NCBI GenBank assembly: GCA_964370775.1
Contig: CAYJKT010000018.1
Span: forward strand, 1 to 64,000
Origin: SIG603 sp964370775
GTDB lineage: Bacteria > Bacillota > Clostridia > Oscillospirales > Acutalibacteraceae
DNA: 64,000 bases
Direction of reading: 5' to 3'
This document shows, piece by piece, positions 1 to 7,648 of the stretch. Within the stretch, counting starts at the first letter, position 1. Every line of letters starts with the position of its first letter. Both the position numbers and the translations under genes were made by a program. Under the pieces are notes generated by a model, which had not been told where the DNA came from, did not search any database, and worked only from the letters and a program-made list of their open reading frames with translations.

Positions 1-1001
1 GAACCACTCATACCTTGAATAATCCCGCCAGTTTTTGCTAGCAATTCTTCATCTGTTATCTTTATAACAAAATTTTTGGTCTCTTTCTCTTTATCGGTAG
101 CTATGCTTTCTATATAAGCCTCAAACTCTTGTGGGCCTGTATTGTCTATACTCGTTAATATTGTTACTTCGCCTGTTGTTAGCTCCTCTTTAAGCATAAT
201 ATTTATAGGCTCTGAACTTGGTATATTATTTAACACGCCATATACACCTGTGTCTGTGTTGTCATACAATATACCCATAGCTTCATCACCTGAAAAAAAG
301 CCTGTTATTTTGCCTGTAGAATTTTCTGTAGCTTTTTCTATATCACTTATACTAATCGCACTAGGTTCACCATTCTTTAGTGTCATTAACTCGCCAGTAT
401 CTATGTCGCAAATTCCATGACCTAAACCACCAAAATAACCTGTCTCTGGTATAACAAAGGTTACTGTTCCAATGCCAGCTGCGCTATCTCTTATCCACAT
501 TCCTAATTTTAACGCTCCTGAGTCAAAAATTGGAGAAATCTGCGTATTTACTGTGCTGTCACCTCTATTAATTGTTAATGTAAGCTGAGTTGTCTCTGAT
601 GTTGACACAAGCTCTGAGAAATGTTGGTTGTTCAAAACTTGTGTTCCGTTAACATGTGTGATGTAATCACCCTGTAGAATACCTGCATCTTTTGCTGGGC
701 AATATGTGCCAGAATTTGTGTTAATATTTTGTAATGCTGTAACTACCACTCCGTCAGTATATAATTTTATTCCAAAAACGCTTCCCATTGGAATTACCTT
801 CAACTCCTCTATCGGTGTTGTTACTGTACTCACACTTACATCTATATCAGGTTTTGTGTAGCCAATATCCCCATTAAAAATTGAAGCTTCTTTAAGTATT
901 TGTTGGCTATTTTCTGTTATAATAGTATTATTCATACTAGAAGATGTGCCATATACTCCAAAGCCTAGCACAATTGCTATTGCCAAAATCAGTTTTTTCA
1001 T
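1..1001 (-). CDS. spoIVB: SpoIVB-type sporulation serine peptidase (S55 family), 3' end outside window
   Basis: The minus-strand frame stays open from an ATG at 1001 to base 1, giving about 333 residues without a stop. It begins MKKLILAIAIVLGF, a membrane anchor or signal. A PDZ-like segment follows (residues about 75-140), then the S55 peptidase region with a GLGHGI-D-DTG motif containing the probable catalytic His. The visible end reads GMSGS, the family's active-site Ser box, so only the last few dozen residues are missing. Another in-frame ATG lies at 1013, but neither start has a strong ribosome-binding site. In Bacillus this forespore-made protease is secreted into the intermembrane space and triggers SpoIVFB cleavage of pro-sigma-K; here it marks a spore former. 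The family assignment is strong, the exact start less so. Confidence 0.9.
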   Translation of the reverse strand, partial: MKKLILAIAIVLGFGVYGTSSSMNNTIITENSQQILKEASIFNGDIGYTKPDIDVSVSTVTTPIEELKVIPMGSVFGIKLYTDGVVVTALQNINTNSGTYCPAKDAGILQGDYITHVNGTQVLNNQHFSELVSTSETTQLTLTINRGDSTVNTQISPIFDSGALKLGMWIRDSAAGIGTVTFVIPETGYFGGLGHGICDIDTGELMTLKNGEPSAISISDIEKATENSTGKITGFFSGDEAMGILYDNTDTGVYGVLNNIPSSEPINIMLKEELTTGEVTILTSIDNTGPQEFEAYIESIATDKEKETKNFVIKITDEELLAKTGGIIQGMSG

Positions 1002-1136
1002 TTTTATAACCATTTCATTTTTAACACAAAAAATAGAAATCTCTTGCAGATAAAAACGCCTTTCATTTTGTAACCTTTCGTAACGCTCTACAATTAATTT
1101 TCCACGTAAATTTGATTTTATTTTGGCAATTAAAAA

Positions 1137-1210
1137 CACGTTTGCAAATTTATTGCAAACGTGGAATTTTTTGTCTGCCGAGTTTATTCCTAGGATGTAT
1201 ATAAACTCGG
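1137..1210. repeat. Two adjacent perfect hairpins (terminator-like) in the spoIVB upstream gap
   Basis: An 11-bp perfect inverted repeat (CACGTTTGCAA, 1137-1147 and 1153-1163, loop attta) is flanked by A- and T-runs and looks like a bidirectional terminator. Fifteen bases on, a second perfect 10-bp repeat (CCGAGTTTAT, 1178-1187 and 1201-1210) has a 13-base loop. The rest of the 1014-1515 gap is AT-rich, with no gene that I can support. Confidence 0.55.
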
Positions 1211-1426
1211 ACAGTGAATATATAAATGAAGTTATTTATTGGTTGAAATTTTGTAAGTTATGTTCTACTTCATCCATGCTTATATATTACAGTTAATATA
1301 TTAACTAATTACAACTTTGTAATTAACATTTTGTTAATTTTGGTGAATGTTAAGTGAAATCCGTTGTAAGATAACAATGTTTTTATGTAATTTTTTGATA
1401 AGTTTTAAAAAAATGTCACTTTCATA

Positions 1427-1455
1427 TTGTAATAAGCTTGATTGTATGGTAGAAT
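1427..1455 (+). promoter_or_regulatory. Probable sigma-A promoter for the oxidoreductase operon
   Basis: A -35 TTGTAA (1427-1432) and a -10 TAGAAT (1450-1455) are separated by 17 bp, with TGG directly before the -10. They lie about 60 bp upstream of the first gene of the operon. Confidence 0.45.
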
Positions 1456-1515
1456 TATCTGAATAAGTTTATTAATTTACAGGGTATAACCCTTTATATA
1501 TATGATTGGAATTTT

Positions 1516-2145
1516 ATGGTAAATATAATTTGTGGGCATTATGGCTGTGGCAAAACAAATCTTTGTTTAAACCTTGCTATAATGGAAAAAGAAAAAGGTG
1601 GCAAAGTAGCTGTTTATGATATGGATATTGTTAATCCGTATTTTCGAACGAGTGACTACAAAAATATATTAGAAAAAATGGGAATTGAAGTTGTGTCTCC
1701 TAATTTTGCTAACACTACTTCAGATGTACCATCAATTTCTGCACAAATTCGTAGAGCCTTTATAGAAAGCGATACTGTATCTTTCATAGACTTAGGTGGT
1801 GACGATGCAGGTGCGATGGCGATTTCTCAATTTAGAGAAGACATAAAAGATTACAACATGATTTATGTGATAAATCAAAGAAGAAATTTGACTACTACTC
1901 CACAGGAGACTATTGATATATTAAGAGAGATTGAACGTGCGACTGGGCTAAAAGTGAGCGGTATTGTTAACAATACTCATTTAGGTGCTGATACTAGCTT
2001 AGACGTAATTCAGCAAAGCATTCCGTATGCAAAAGAAGTTTGCAGGCTTACTGGTTTACCTTTGCTTTACACCACTGCATTAGATTTTTTAGATACTGAT
2101 GAATGCCTAAAAATATCACGCTTGGTAAAGTCTCCGTGGGAATAA
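1516..2145 (+). CDS. P-loop (MinD/CobQ-like) ATPase of the 2-oxoacid oxidoreductase operon
   Basis: A 209-residue soluble protein with a Walker A loop near the N-terminus (GHYGCGKT, residues about 7-14) and the deviant MinD/CooC-like pattern of a nucleotide-dependent molecular switch. DMDIVNPYFR (about 37-46) and DLGGDDAGA (about 94-102) match the switch regions of this superfamily. It is the first gene of an operon with a ferredoxin and the alpha, beta and gamma subunits of a 2-oxoacid:ferredoxin oxidoreductase, so a role in enzyme maturation or Fe-S/cofactor loading is likely, but this is inferred from context only. No membrane segment is visible. The ribosome-binding site before ATG 1516 is weak. 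Confidence 0.75.
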   Translation: MVNIICGHYGCGKTNLCLNLAIMEKEKGGKVAVYDMDIVNPYFRTSDYKNILEKMGIEVVSPNFANTTSDVPSISAQIRRAFIESDTVSFIDLGGDDAGAMAISQFREDIKDYNMIYVINQRRNLTTTPQETIDILREIERATGLKVSGIVNNTHLGADTSLDVIQQSIPYAKEVCRLTGLPLLYTTALDFLDTDECLKISRLVKSPWE

Positions 2146-2176
2146 ATATACGAAAATAAATAAGTAAGGAGAAATT

Positions 2177-2383
2177 ATGCCAAAATTAATTATTGACAAA
2201 GAAAACTGCAAGGGTTGTTCTATGTGTGTTAATGTATGTCCTAAAAAAATCCTTGAACTAGCTCAAGATGAAATCAACCCAAAAGGATATCATCCTTTAA
2301 AAATCACAGACGAAGCTGCATGTATCGGTTGCGCTTTTTGTGCAACAATGTGCCCTGATATGATAATTACTATTGAGAAATAA
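2177..2383 (+). CDS. 2-oxoacid:ferredoxin oxidoreductase, delta (8Fe ferredoxin-like) subunit
   Basis: A 68-residue ferredoxin domain with two CxxCxxCxxxCP motifs (CKGCSMCVNVCP and CIGCAFCATMCP), enough to bind two [4Fe-4S] clusters. It carries electrons from the TPP-containing catalytic subunits to free ferredoxin. The gene sits 31 bp after the ATPase and 30 bp before the alpha subunit, with a good ribosome-binding site (AAGGAG). As a separately encoded delta subunit it fits the four-subunit POR/VOR/KOR architecture. Confidence 0.9.
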   Translation: MPKLIIDKENCKGCSMCVNVCPKKILELAQDEINPKGYHPLKITDEAACIGCAFCATMCPDMIITIEK

Positions 2384-2413
2384 ACTTCGCACATGCGATA
2401 GAACGGAGAAAAA

Positions 2414-3466
2414 ATGGAAAGAGTTTTAATGAAAGGTAACGAAGCCCTTGCTGAGGCTGCTATAAGAGCAGGTTGTAGGCATTTTTTTGGTTACCCTATC
2501 ACACCTCAGACAGAACTTGCTGCATATATGTCTAAAACCATGCCTAAAATAGGTGGTGTTTATTTGCAAGCAGAAAGCGAAATAGGAGCTGCAAATATGT
2601 TGCTTGGTTGCGCTGCAACTGGTGTTCGTGCTATGACATCATCTTCATCACCAGGAATAAGCTTAAAAACAGAAGCAATTTCTTACATGGCTGCGTCAGA
2701 TATACCATGTTTAATCATCAACATTCAACGTGGAGGACCAGGTCTTGGAGGTATTCAGCCTTCTCAATCAGACTACTGGCAGTCTACAAAAGCATTAGGC
2801 CACGGAGACTTCCATGTTTTAGTTTTTGCACCTTCAACTGTTCAAGAAATGGTCGATTTAGTGCATACAGCTTACGATTTATCTGAAAAATATCGTGTTC
2901 CTGCACTGATTTTAGCAGACGGAATGTTGGGTCAAATGATGGAACCTGTTAAGCTTCCTGAAAAAATAGAGCCTTCAACTGATAAATCATGGGCAGTTAA
3001 TGGTCACAAAAACAAAAGACAAAGAAACATTGTAAACTCTCTATACCTTACTCCTAATAAATTAGAAGAAACTGTAATAGAGCGTTTTGAAAGATATGAT
3101 GCTATAAAACAGAACGAACAAATGGCTGAGTGTTATAAATGTGATGACGCTGAAATAGTGGTTGTAGCTTATGGCGCATCATCTAGAATTGCAAGAAGTG
3201 CAGTTAATAAAGTGCGTGAAGTAGGTCATAAAGTTGGACTAATTAGACCTATTAGCCTGTGGCCATTTTGTGCTGATGAAATCCAAAAAGCTAGCAAAAC
3301 AGCGAAAAAAATGCTAGTTGTTGAGATGAGCATGGGACAAATGGTTGATGATGTTAAGTTAAATTCTGTGAACCCTAATGAAGTATACTTTTACGGCAGA
3401 ACTGGTGGTATGATTCCAACACCTGATGAAGTAAGCAACGAAATACTTAAACTAATTAAAGAATAA
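2414..3466 (+). CDS. vorB: 2-oxoacid:ferredoxin oxidoreductase alpha subunit (VorB/KorA family)
   Basis: A 350-residue alpha subunit with the pyrimidine-binding and transketolase C-terminal domains of the pyruvate ferredoxin oxidoreductase superfamily. The N-terminal GNEALAEAAIRAGCRHFFGYPITPQ stretch includes the typical GYPITPQ signature. QRGGPGLGG and the SDYWQSTK region follow, and the C-terminal domain begins about residue 250 (VVVAYGASSRIA). With the beta and gamma subunits downstream it oxidatively decarboxylates a 2-oxoacid to its acyl-CoA while reducing ferredoxin. The gene order (delta, alpha, beta, gamma) and sequence fit the branched-chain (VOR) or 2-oxoglutarate (KOR) type, which I cannot separate by eye. 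Confidence 0.85.
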   Translation: MERVLMKGNEALAEAAIRAGCRHFFGYPITPQTELAAYMSKTMPKIGGVYLQAESEIGAANMLLGCAATGVRAMTSSSSPGISLKTEAISYMAASDIPCLIINIQRGGPGLGGIQPSQSDYWQSTKALGHGDFHVLVFAPSTVQEMVDLVHTAYDLSEKYRVPALILADGMLGQMMEPVKLPEKIEPSTDKSWAVNGHKNKRQRNIVNSLYLTPNKLEETVIERFERYDAIKQNEQMAECYKCDDAEIVVVAYGASSRIARSAVNKVREVGHKVGLIRPISLWPFCADEIQKASKTAKKMLVVEMSMGQMVDDVKLNSVNPNEVYFYGRTGGMIPTPDEVSNEILKLIKE

Positions 3467-3519
3467 ACATTACTTTTTAAAGTTAAAATAGATTGCCTAT
3501 ATAGGCAAATGGAGGAAAT

Positions 3520-4266
3520 ATGGCTGTTATTTTTAGTAAAACTAAAGGCCTAGAAGATGTTACCATGCATTACTGCCCAGGCTGTACTCATGGTATTATA
3601 CATCGCTTAGTTGGTGAGAGTTTAGAAGAGCTAGACTTACTTGGCACAGCAGTTGGAGTAGCATCGGTTGGTTGCTCTGTGTATTCTTTTGATTACTTTG
3701 CATGTGACATGATTCAAGCACCACATGGTAGAGCACAAGCTGTTGCTACTGGTCTTGTAAGATCATTACCAGATGGCGCAATTTTCACGTACCAAGGTGA
3801 TGGCGACCTTGCAGCGATTGGAACTAACGAGACAGTTCACGCTGCTGCTAGAGGCGAAAACATTGTTGTTATTTTCGTTAACAATGCAATTTATGGCATG
3901 ACTGGAGGACAAATGGCTCCTACTACTTTGCCTAATCAAGTTACCCAAACAACTCCTTATGGTAGAGATGTTAGCACTGCTGGCTTCCCTATTAGAACTG
4001 TTGAAATGTTATCTACACTAGACGGCGTAGCTCTTGCGCAAAGAGTTTCTGTAGATACTGTTAAAAATGTTAAAGAGGCTAAAAAAGCTATTAGAAAAGC
4101 TTTTGAGTACCAAAAAGATAAAAAAGGTTATTGTATTATAGAAATACTTTCAACATGCCCTACAAACTGGGGTATTAACCCTGTGGATTCACTAGAATGG
4201 GTGCGTAAAAACATGATTCCTTACTACCCATTGGGTGTATTTAAAGATAAGGAGGCAAGCTTGTGA
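3520..4266 (+). CDS. 2-oxoacid:ferredoxin oxidoreductase beta subunit (TPP-binding)
   Basis: A 248-residue thiamine-diphosphate-binding subunit. MHYCPGCTHG near the N-terminus gives cluster-ligand-type cysteines. The TPP motif GDGD (about residues 89-92), followed roughly 30 residues on by NNAIYGMTGGQMAPTT, is diagnostic for this family. It pairs with the alpha subunit to form the active site. A good ribosome-binding site (GGAGG) precedes ATG 3520. Its stop overlaps the GTG start of the gamma subunit by four bases (GTGA), consistent with translational coupling. Confidence 0.88.
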   Translation: MAVIFSKTKGLEDVTMHYCPGCTHGIIHRLVGESLEELDLLGTAVGVASVGCSVYSFDYFACDMIQAPHGRAQAVATGLVRSLPDGAIFTYQGDGDLAAIGTNETVHAAARGENIVVIFVNNAIYGMTGGQMAPTTLPNQVTQTTPYGRDVSTAGFPIRTVEMLSTLDGVALAQRVSVDTVKNVKEAKKAIRKAFEYQKDKKGYCIIEILSTCPTNWGINPVDSLEWVRKNMIPYYPLGVFKDKEASL

Positions 4267-4796
4267 AAGACTTTAACATGATTGTTGCCGGATTTGGCGG
4301 CCAAGGTGTTTTATTCGCTGGCAAAGTTATATCTTATTGTGGTCTGCTAGACGGCAAAGAAGTCTCTTGGCTTCCGTCTTATGGGCCAGAAATGCGTGGT
4401 GGTACTGCAAACTGTTCTATCTGCGTTTCATCAGAATCTATCGGTTCGCCATTAGTTACTACACCTGACATATTAATAGCAATGAACCTGCCTTCTTTAA
4501 CTAAATTTATCGGAGATGTTGTGCCTGGTGGAGTAGTTATTGTAGATAGTTCTTTGGTTGATATAAAGGTAGAGAGAACTGATGTTAGTGTATACTACGT
4601 ACCATCTTCTCAGTTATCTAGTGACAACAGAATGTGTGGACTTGCAAATATTATTCTTATTGGAAAATTGCTTAAAGAGACAGAGTTTGTAAGCCTTGAT
4701 ATTATACAAAAAGCTTTGGATTTTTGCGTACCTGCTTCAAAACCTCATTTATTTGAAATGAATAAGAGAGCTATCCAAATAGGTATGGAGAACTAA
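4263..4796 (+). CDS. 2-oxoacid:ferredoxin oxidoreductase gamma subunit
   Basis: A 177-residue gamma subunit of the catalytic-domain family found in POR, IOR, VOR and KOR enzymes. MIVAGFGGQGVLFAGKVI and the LPSYGPEMRGGTANC motif (residues about 39-53) are both typical. The start is GTG at 4263, supported by AAGGAGG six to ten bases upstream and the overlap with the beta-subunit stop. The family helps bind CoA and the acyl intermediate in the heterotetramer. The stop shares one base with the next gene. Confidence 0.88.
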   Translation: MKDFNMIVAGFGGQGVLFAGKVISYCGLLDGKEVSWLPSYGPEMRGGTANCSICVSSESIGSPLVTTPDILIAMNLPSLTKFIGDVVPGGVVIVDSSLVDIKVERTDVSVYYVPSSQLSSDNRMCGLANIILIGKLLKETEFVSLDIIQKALDFCVPASKPHLFEMNKRAIQIGMEN

Positions 4797-5254
4797 TGGA
4801 GACAAACATAAAATTTTGCTCAAAATGCGAGTGTGTATGTGGTGTAAATGTAACTGCTTGCCCTGTTTGCAAAAGAACAAGAAGCGTTAGAGATGTTAAA
4901 GAATTGGACATGATTTTTCTAATGAAAACTAGCGAATTTGAGGCTAGTGAGTTAGATGATTTGTTTGAAAAAAATGCTGTTGTTAACGAGATTAGAGTAG
5001 TTAAATCGTCTAGAGTGTCTAGCGTATATGACAGCGAATTTATACCGACAGACAAAAATATTTATGTAGCATACAAAGATTATGACAGAGCAAAAGAGCT
5101 TACTTTTAAAGAAGAAAAACCAGAGGAGGCAGAGCCTCCAACTAAAAAACAGATTATAAAAAGCATTACTGGCATTATTTTATTTATGCTTTTAATTGCA
5201 CTGGTAACCCTTGGTACAGACGCCTTTACAGGCTGGTTAAAAACCCTGTTTTGA
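4796..5254 (+). CDS. Hypothetical zinc-ribbon protein with C-terminal membrane anchor
   Basis: A 152-residue protein of unknown function, coupled to the oxidoreductase operon by a one-base stop/start overlap (TAATG). The first 25 residues hold cysteine pairs (CSKC, CVC, CPVC) that look like a small zinc ribbon. The middle (residues about 40-105) resembles a ferredoxin-like fold of the DUF2007 type, but I am not sure of that. A Lys-rich stretch leads into one hydrophobic segment (about 130-146, GIILFMLLIALVTLG), so most of the protein should face the cytoplasm. Its position suggests it accompanies the oxidoreductase; nothing shows a catalytic role. Confidence 0.6.
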   Translation: METNIKFCSKCECVCGVNVTACPVCKRTRSVRDVKELDMIFLMKTSEFEASELDDLFEKNAVVNEIRVVKSSRVSSVYDSEFIPTDKNIYVAYKDYDRAKELTFKEEKPEEAEPPTKKQIIKSITGIILFMLLIALVTLGTDAFTGWLKTLF

Positions 5255-5291
5255 TATATACACATATTAATTTAAAAAAGGAGATTAATTT

Positions 5292-6557
5292 ATGAGACAA
5301 GACACAAAATGCATACATTCAGGTTATGACCCAAAAAATGGAGAGTCAAGAGTATTGCCTATCGTTCAAAGCACAACTTTTACTTATGATAGCTCCAAAG
5401 ATATGGGTGATTTGTTTGATTTGAAAGCAGCTGGATTTTTCTACACAAGACTAGGCAATCCTACTCTTGATGCTGTTGAGAAAAAAATTGCTGACTTAGA
5501 GGGTGGCGTTGCAGCAATGCTAACAGCTTCTGGTCAATCTGCTTCTATGATGTCTATTTTTAATATTTGTAAAGCTGGCGACCATGTTATTAGTTGTAGT
5601 GCAATTTATGGTGGAACATTCAACCTTTTCTATAAAACTATGAAAGAAATGGGCATTGAGTTCACTTTTGTTAAGCCTGATATTACAGCTGAAGAGTTTG
5701 AAAAAGAGTTCAAAGATAACACAAAATGTGTGTTTGCAGAGAGTTTATCTAATCCGTCACTTGTGGTTACAGATATAGAATTTTTTGCTAATATGGCACA
5801 CGAACACGGTGTTCCTCTAATAGTAGACAACACATTCCCTACTCCAATTAACTTTAGACCAATTGAATTTGGTGCTGACATTGTTATACACTCAACCACA
5901 AAATACATGGACGGTCATGCTGTTCAAGTTGGTGGTGTTATTGTAGACAGTGGTAATTTTGACTGGACTAGTGGCAAGTATGAAAACCTTACTACACCTG
6001 ATGAAAGTTATCATGGTATTGTGTTTACTGAACATTTCGGTAAAGCTGCTTACATTGCAAAAGCTAGAACTCATTTAATGAGAGATTTTGGCGCACAAGC
6101 TGCACCGATGAACGCATTTTTACTTAACTTAGGTTTAGAAACTCTAGCGTTAAGAATGGAACGTCATTGCTTAAACGCACAAGCAGTGGCAGAATTTTTA
6201 GAAAGCAACGATAAAGTTTCTTGGGTAAACTACCCTGGATTAAAATCATCAGACAGCTATGAGCTAGCTCAAAAATACATGCCTAATGGCAGTTGTGGTG
6301 TTGTTTCCTTTGGTATAAAAGGCGACAGAGAAACAGCGACTAAGTTCATGGATAACCTAGGTCTTGCATGTGTGGTTACTCACGTTGCTGACTTAAGAAC
6401 TTGTGTGCTTCACCCAGCAAGCACAACTCACAGACAGCTAAGCGATGCTCAACTGATTGAGGCTGGTGTAAGTGCCGACCTAATCCGTTTATCTGTTGGT
6501 ATTGAGAATAAAGATGATATTATATCAGACATAAAACAAGCTTTAGATAATCTATAA
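5292..6557 (+). CDS. metY: O-acetylhomoserine sulfhydrylase / homocysteine synthase
   Basis: A 421-residue Cys/Met-metabolism PLP enzyme, full length for the family. The N-terminal TKCIHSGYDPKNG and the YTRLGNPT box are typical of MetY. The PLP-binding lysine is K204 in HSTTKYMDGH, and the C-terminal SVGIENKDDIISD closes the fold. It condenses O-acetylhomoserine with sulfide to give homocysteine, a direct route to methionine, and would use homoserine from the hom gene in this window. A methionine gamma-lyase role is possible but less likely from the N-terminus. AAGGAG precedes the start. The gap to the previous gene is only 37 bp, leaving no room for a SAM riboswitch; it is probably co-transcribed with the upstream operon. 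Confidence 0.88.
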   Translation: MRQDTKCIHSGYDPKNGESRVLPIVQSTTFTYDSSKDMGDLFDLKAAGFFYTRLGNPTLDAVEKKIADLEGGVAAMLTASGQSASMMSIFNICKAGDHVISCSAIYGGTFNLFYKTMKEMGIEFTFVKPDITAEEFEKEFKDNTKCVFAESLSNPSLVVTDIEFFANMAHEHGVPLIVDNTFPTPINFRPIEFGADIVIHSTTKYMDGHAVQVGGVIVDSGNFDWTSGKYENLTTPDESYHGIVFTEHFGKAAYIAKARTHLMRDFGAQAAPMNAFLLNLGLETLALRMERHCLNAQAVAEFLESNDKVSWVNYPGLKSSDSYELAQKYMPNGSCGVVSFGIKGDRETATKFMDNLGLACVVTHVADLRTCVLHPASTTHRQLSDAQLIEAGVSADLIRLSVGIENKDDIISDIKQALDNL

Positions 6558-6579
6558 TATGCGTAATTAACGACAAAAA

Positions 6580-6612
6580 AACAGCTTAAACACTTAGTTT
6601 AGGCTGTTTTAC
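6580..6612 (+). terminator. Rho-independent terminator after metY
   Basis: A 12-bp stem with one G-U pair (AACAGCTTAAAC against GTTTAGGCTGTT), a five-base loop and a following T-run, 23 bp after the metY stop. Confidence 0.8.
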
Positions 6613-6798
6613 TTTTTATCTTTTACTTTTTTGTCCAAACATTTAGCTATAATACGCTTTGTTTTATCTGGTGGAAAAGGTGCTTTGTCTATAGGGTAAA
6701 ATGCTATAAAACAGGTCTATTATATACGACTGTCAATAAACAACTAAACTGTCACTATAGAAAATTGATATGACAGTTTGGTTTTATGTAAATTGTGC

Positions 6799-7284
6799 TC
6801 ATTTTGTGTATAGGTAATCTTGTTCCCATAGTCTTGGGTTGGTGTCTACATATTCCCATATTTTTTGGTATTCTTTTTCGTTTCTTATTATGTGGTCATA
6901 GTATCGGAATTGCCAAATTTTACACCCCTTGATATTATCACATAAATTAGATTTTTTTGTTGTTATTGATTTTAACGCACATATAATATCACCAATTGTA
7001 GGGCAAGGGCTCTGCTCTTGCCTCTCTATTTCAATTATCAAGTGTATATGATTTGGCATAATGACATAATTAGAAATTGTTATAGTTGGATAACGTATCA
7101 ATAACGCATCTATTTCTTCCACTACAATATTCCCAATTTGCGATAAACGGCAAGAGCAGAGCCCTTGCCCTACAACAATATCACCGAATAAACATTTCCG
7201 ATCATGTGTACATATCGTCACAAAGTACACACCGTTATTTGAATAATCATAATCTTTTAATCTAATAGATTTTCGTTTTGGCAA
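6799..7284 (-). CDS. REP-associated tyrosine transposase (RAYT, Y1 transposase family)
   Basis: A Y1-type HUH endonuclease-like protein of about 161 residues. Family marks are PKRKSIRLKDYDYS at the N-terminus, VYFVTICTHDRKCLFG, the HUH motif in MPNHIHLI, and YDHIIRNEKEYQKIWEYVDTNP near the C-terminus. The start chosen is TTG 7284, which gives the usual N-terminus and has GAGGTG about 11 bases upstream; an upstream TTG at 7305 has no such site. RAYTs are single-copy, domesticated relatives of IS200/IS605 TnpA that mobilise short palindromes (REPs). Unusually, this gene contains two copies of a palindrome also found at 46.1-46.3 kb. I cannot place the catalytic Tyr with certainty, so activity is uncertain. 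Confidence 0.85.
   Translation of the reverse strand: MPKRKSIRLKDYDYSNNGVYFVTICTHDRKCLFGDIVVGQGLCSCRLSQIGNIVVEEIDALLIRYPTITISNYVIMPNHIHLIIEIERQEQSPCPTIGDIICALKSITTKKSNLCDNIKGCKIWQFRYYDHIIRNEKEYQKIWEYVDTNPRLWEQDYLYTK
6998..7022 (-). repeat. REP-B palindrome copy inside the RAYT gene (copy 1)
   Basis: The minus strand carries GGCAAGAGCAGAGCCCTTGCC plus CTAC, the same palindrome as at 46119-46144 and 46229-46254. It is read in frame in the transposase gene and encodes the Q-E-Q-S-P-C-P segment just after the HUH motif. Confidence 0.85.
7148..7173 (+). repeat. REP-B palindrome copy inside the RAYT gene (copy 2, inverted to copy 1)
   Basis: The plus strand shares a stretch of about 33 bases, from ATAAACGGCAAG to TGCCCTACAA, with the copies near pflA. 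On the coding strand it is in frame and encodes the G-Q-G-L-C-S-C-R-L segment. It is inverted relative to copy 1, about 125 bp away. Confidence 0.85.
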
Positions 7285-7442
7285 CGGGATATCATCACCT
7301 CGCAAACTATAAATACTCTATAATAAAGTATAACACATAGAAAATAGTATTTCAAATTAATTTCAGCAAACAGAGTAAGGGTATACAAGCCTACAAATTA
7401 TACCTAATGGAAAAAGTTTATTTATGAATAGCCACCCATATT

Positions 7443-7616
7443 TTACTTTTTTAATTTTGAAGCAACGCTTATAATCAAACTGCTCAATAATGTGATGAAA
7501 ATGATAACCGAGTACACTATAATTCTTGTCGTGTTAAGCGAGCCAAAAACTTCTACTCCCAACAAAATGAATACAAATGCTGACACTGCAATTAAAAAGT
7601 ATGATATTTTTTTCAT
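7443..7616 (-). CDS. Small two-helix membrane protein (57 aa), unknown function
   Basis: An ATG at 7616 opens a 57-codon frame ending at 7443. An AAAGGGG ribosome-binding site lies about seven bases upstream. The product starts MKKISYFLIAVSAFVFILLG, has a short polar linker (VFGSLNTTR) and a second hydrophobic helix (IIVYSVIIFITLLSSLII), and ends in a Lys-rich tail (SKLKK). This is a clean two-helix hairpin with positive ends. It lies 32 bp after the TIM-barrel gene on the same strand, so the two are probably co-transcribed. The opposite-strand frame over the same bases has no such logic. Function unknown. Confidence 0.6.
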   Translation of the reverse strand: MKKISYFLIAVSAFVFILLGVEVFGSLNTTRIIVYSVIIFITLLSSLIISVASKLKK

Positions 7617-7648
7617 GTGTTTGTCCCCTTTTCAGTGGCAAAATATCC

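Noticed and set aside
142..420. 92-codon plus-strand ORF at the left edge
   Set aside because: It is the antisense shadow of spoIVB, whose frame has clear family motifs.
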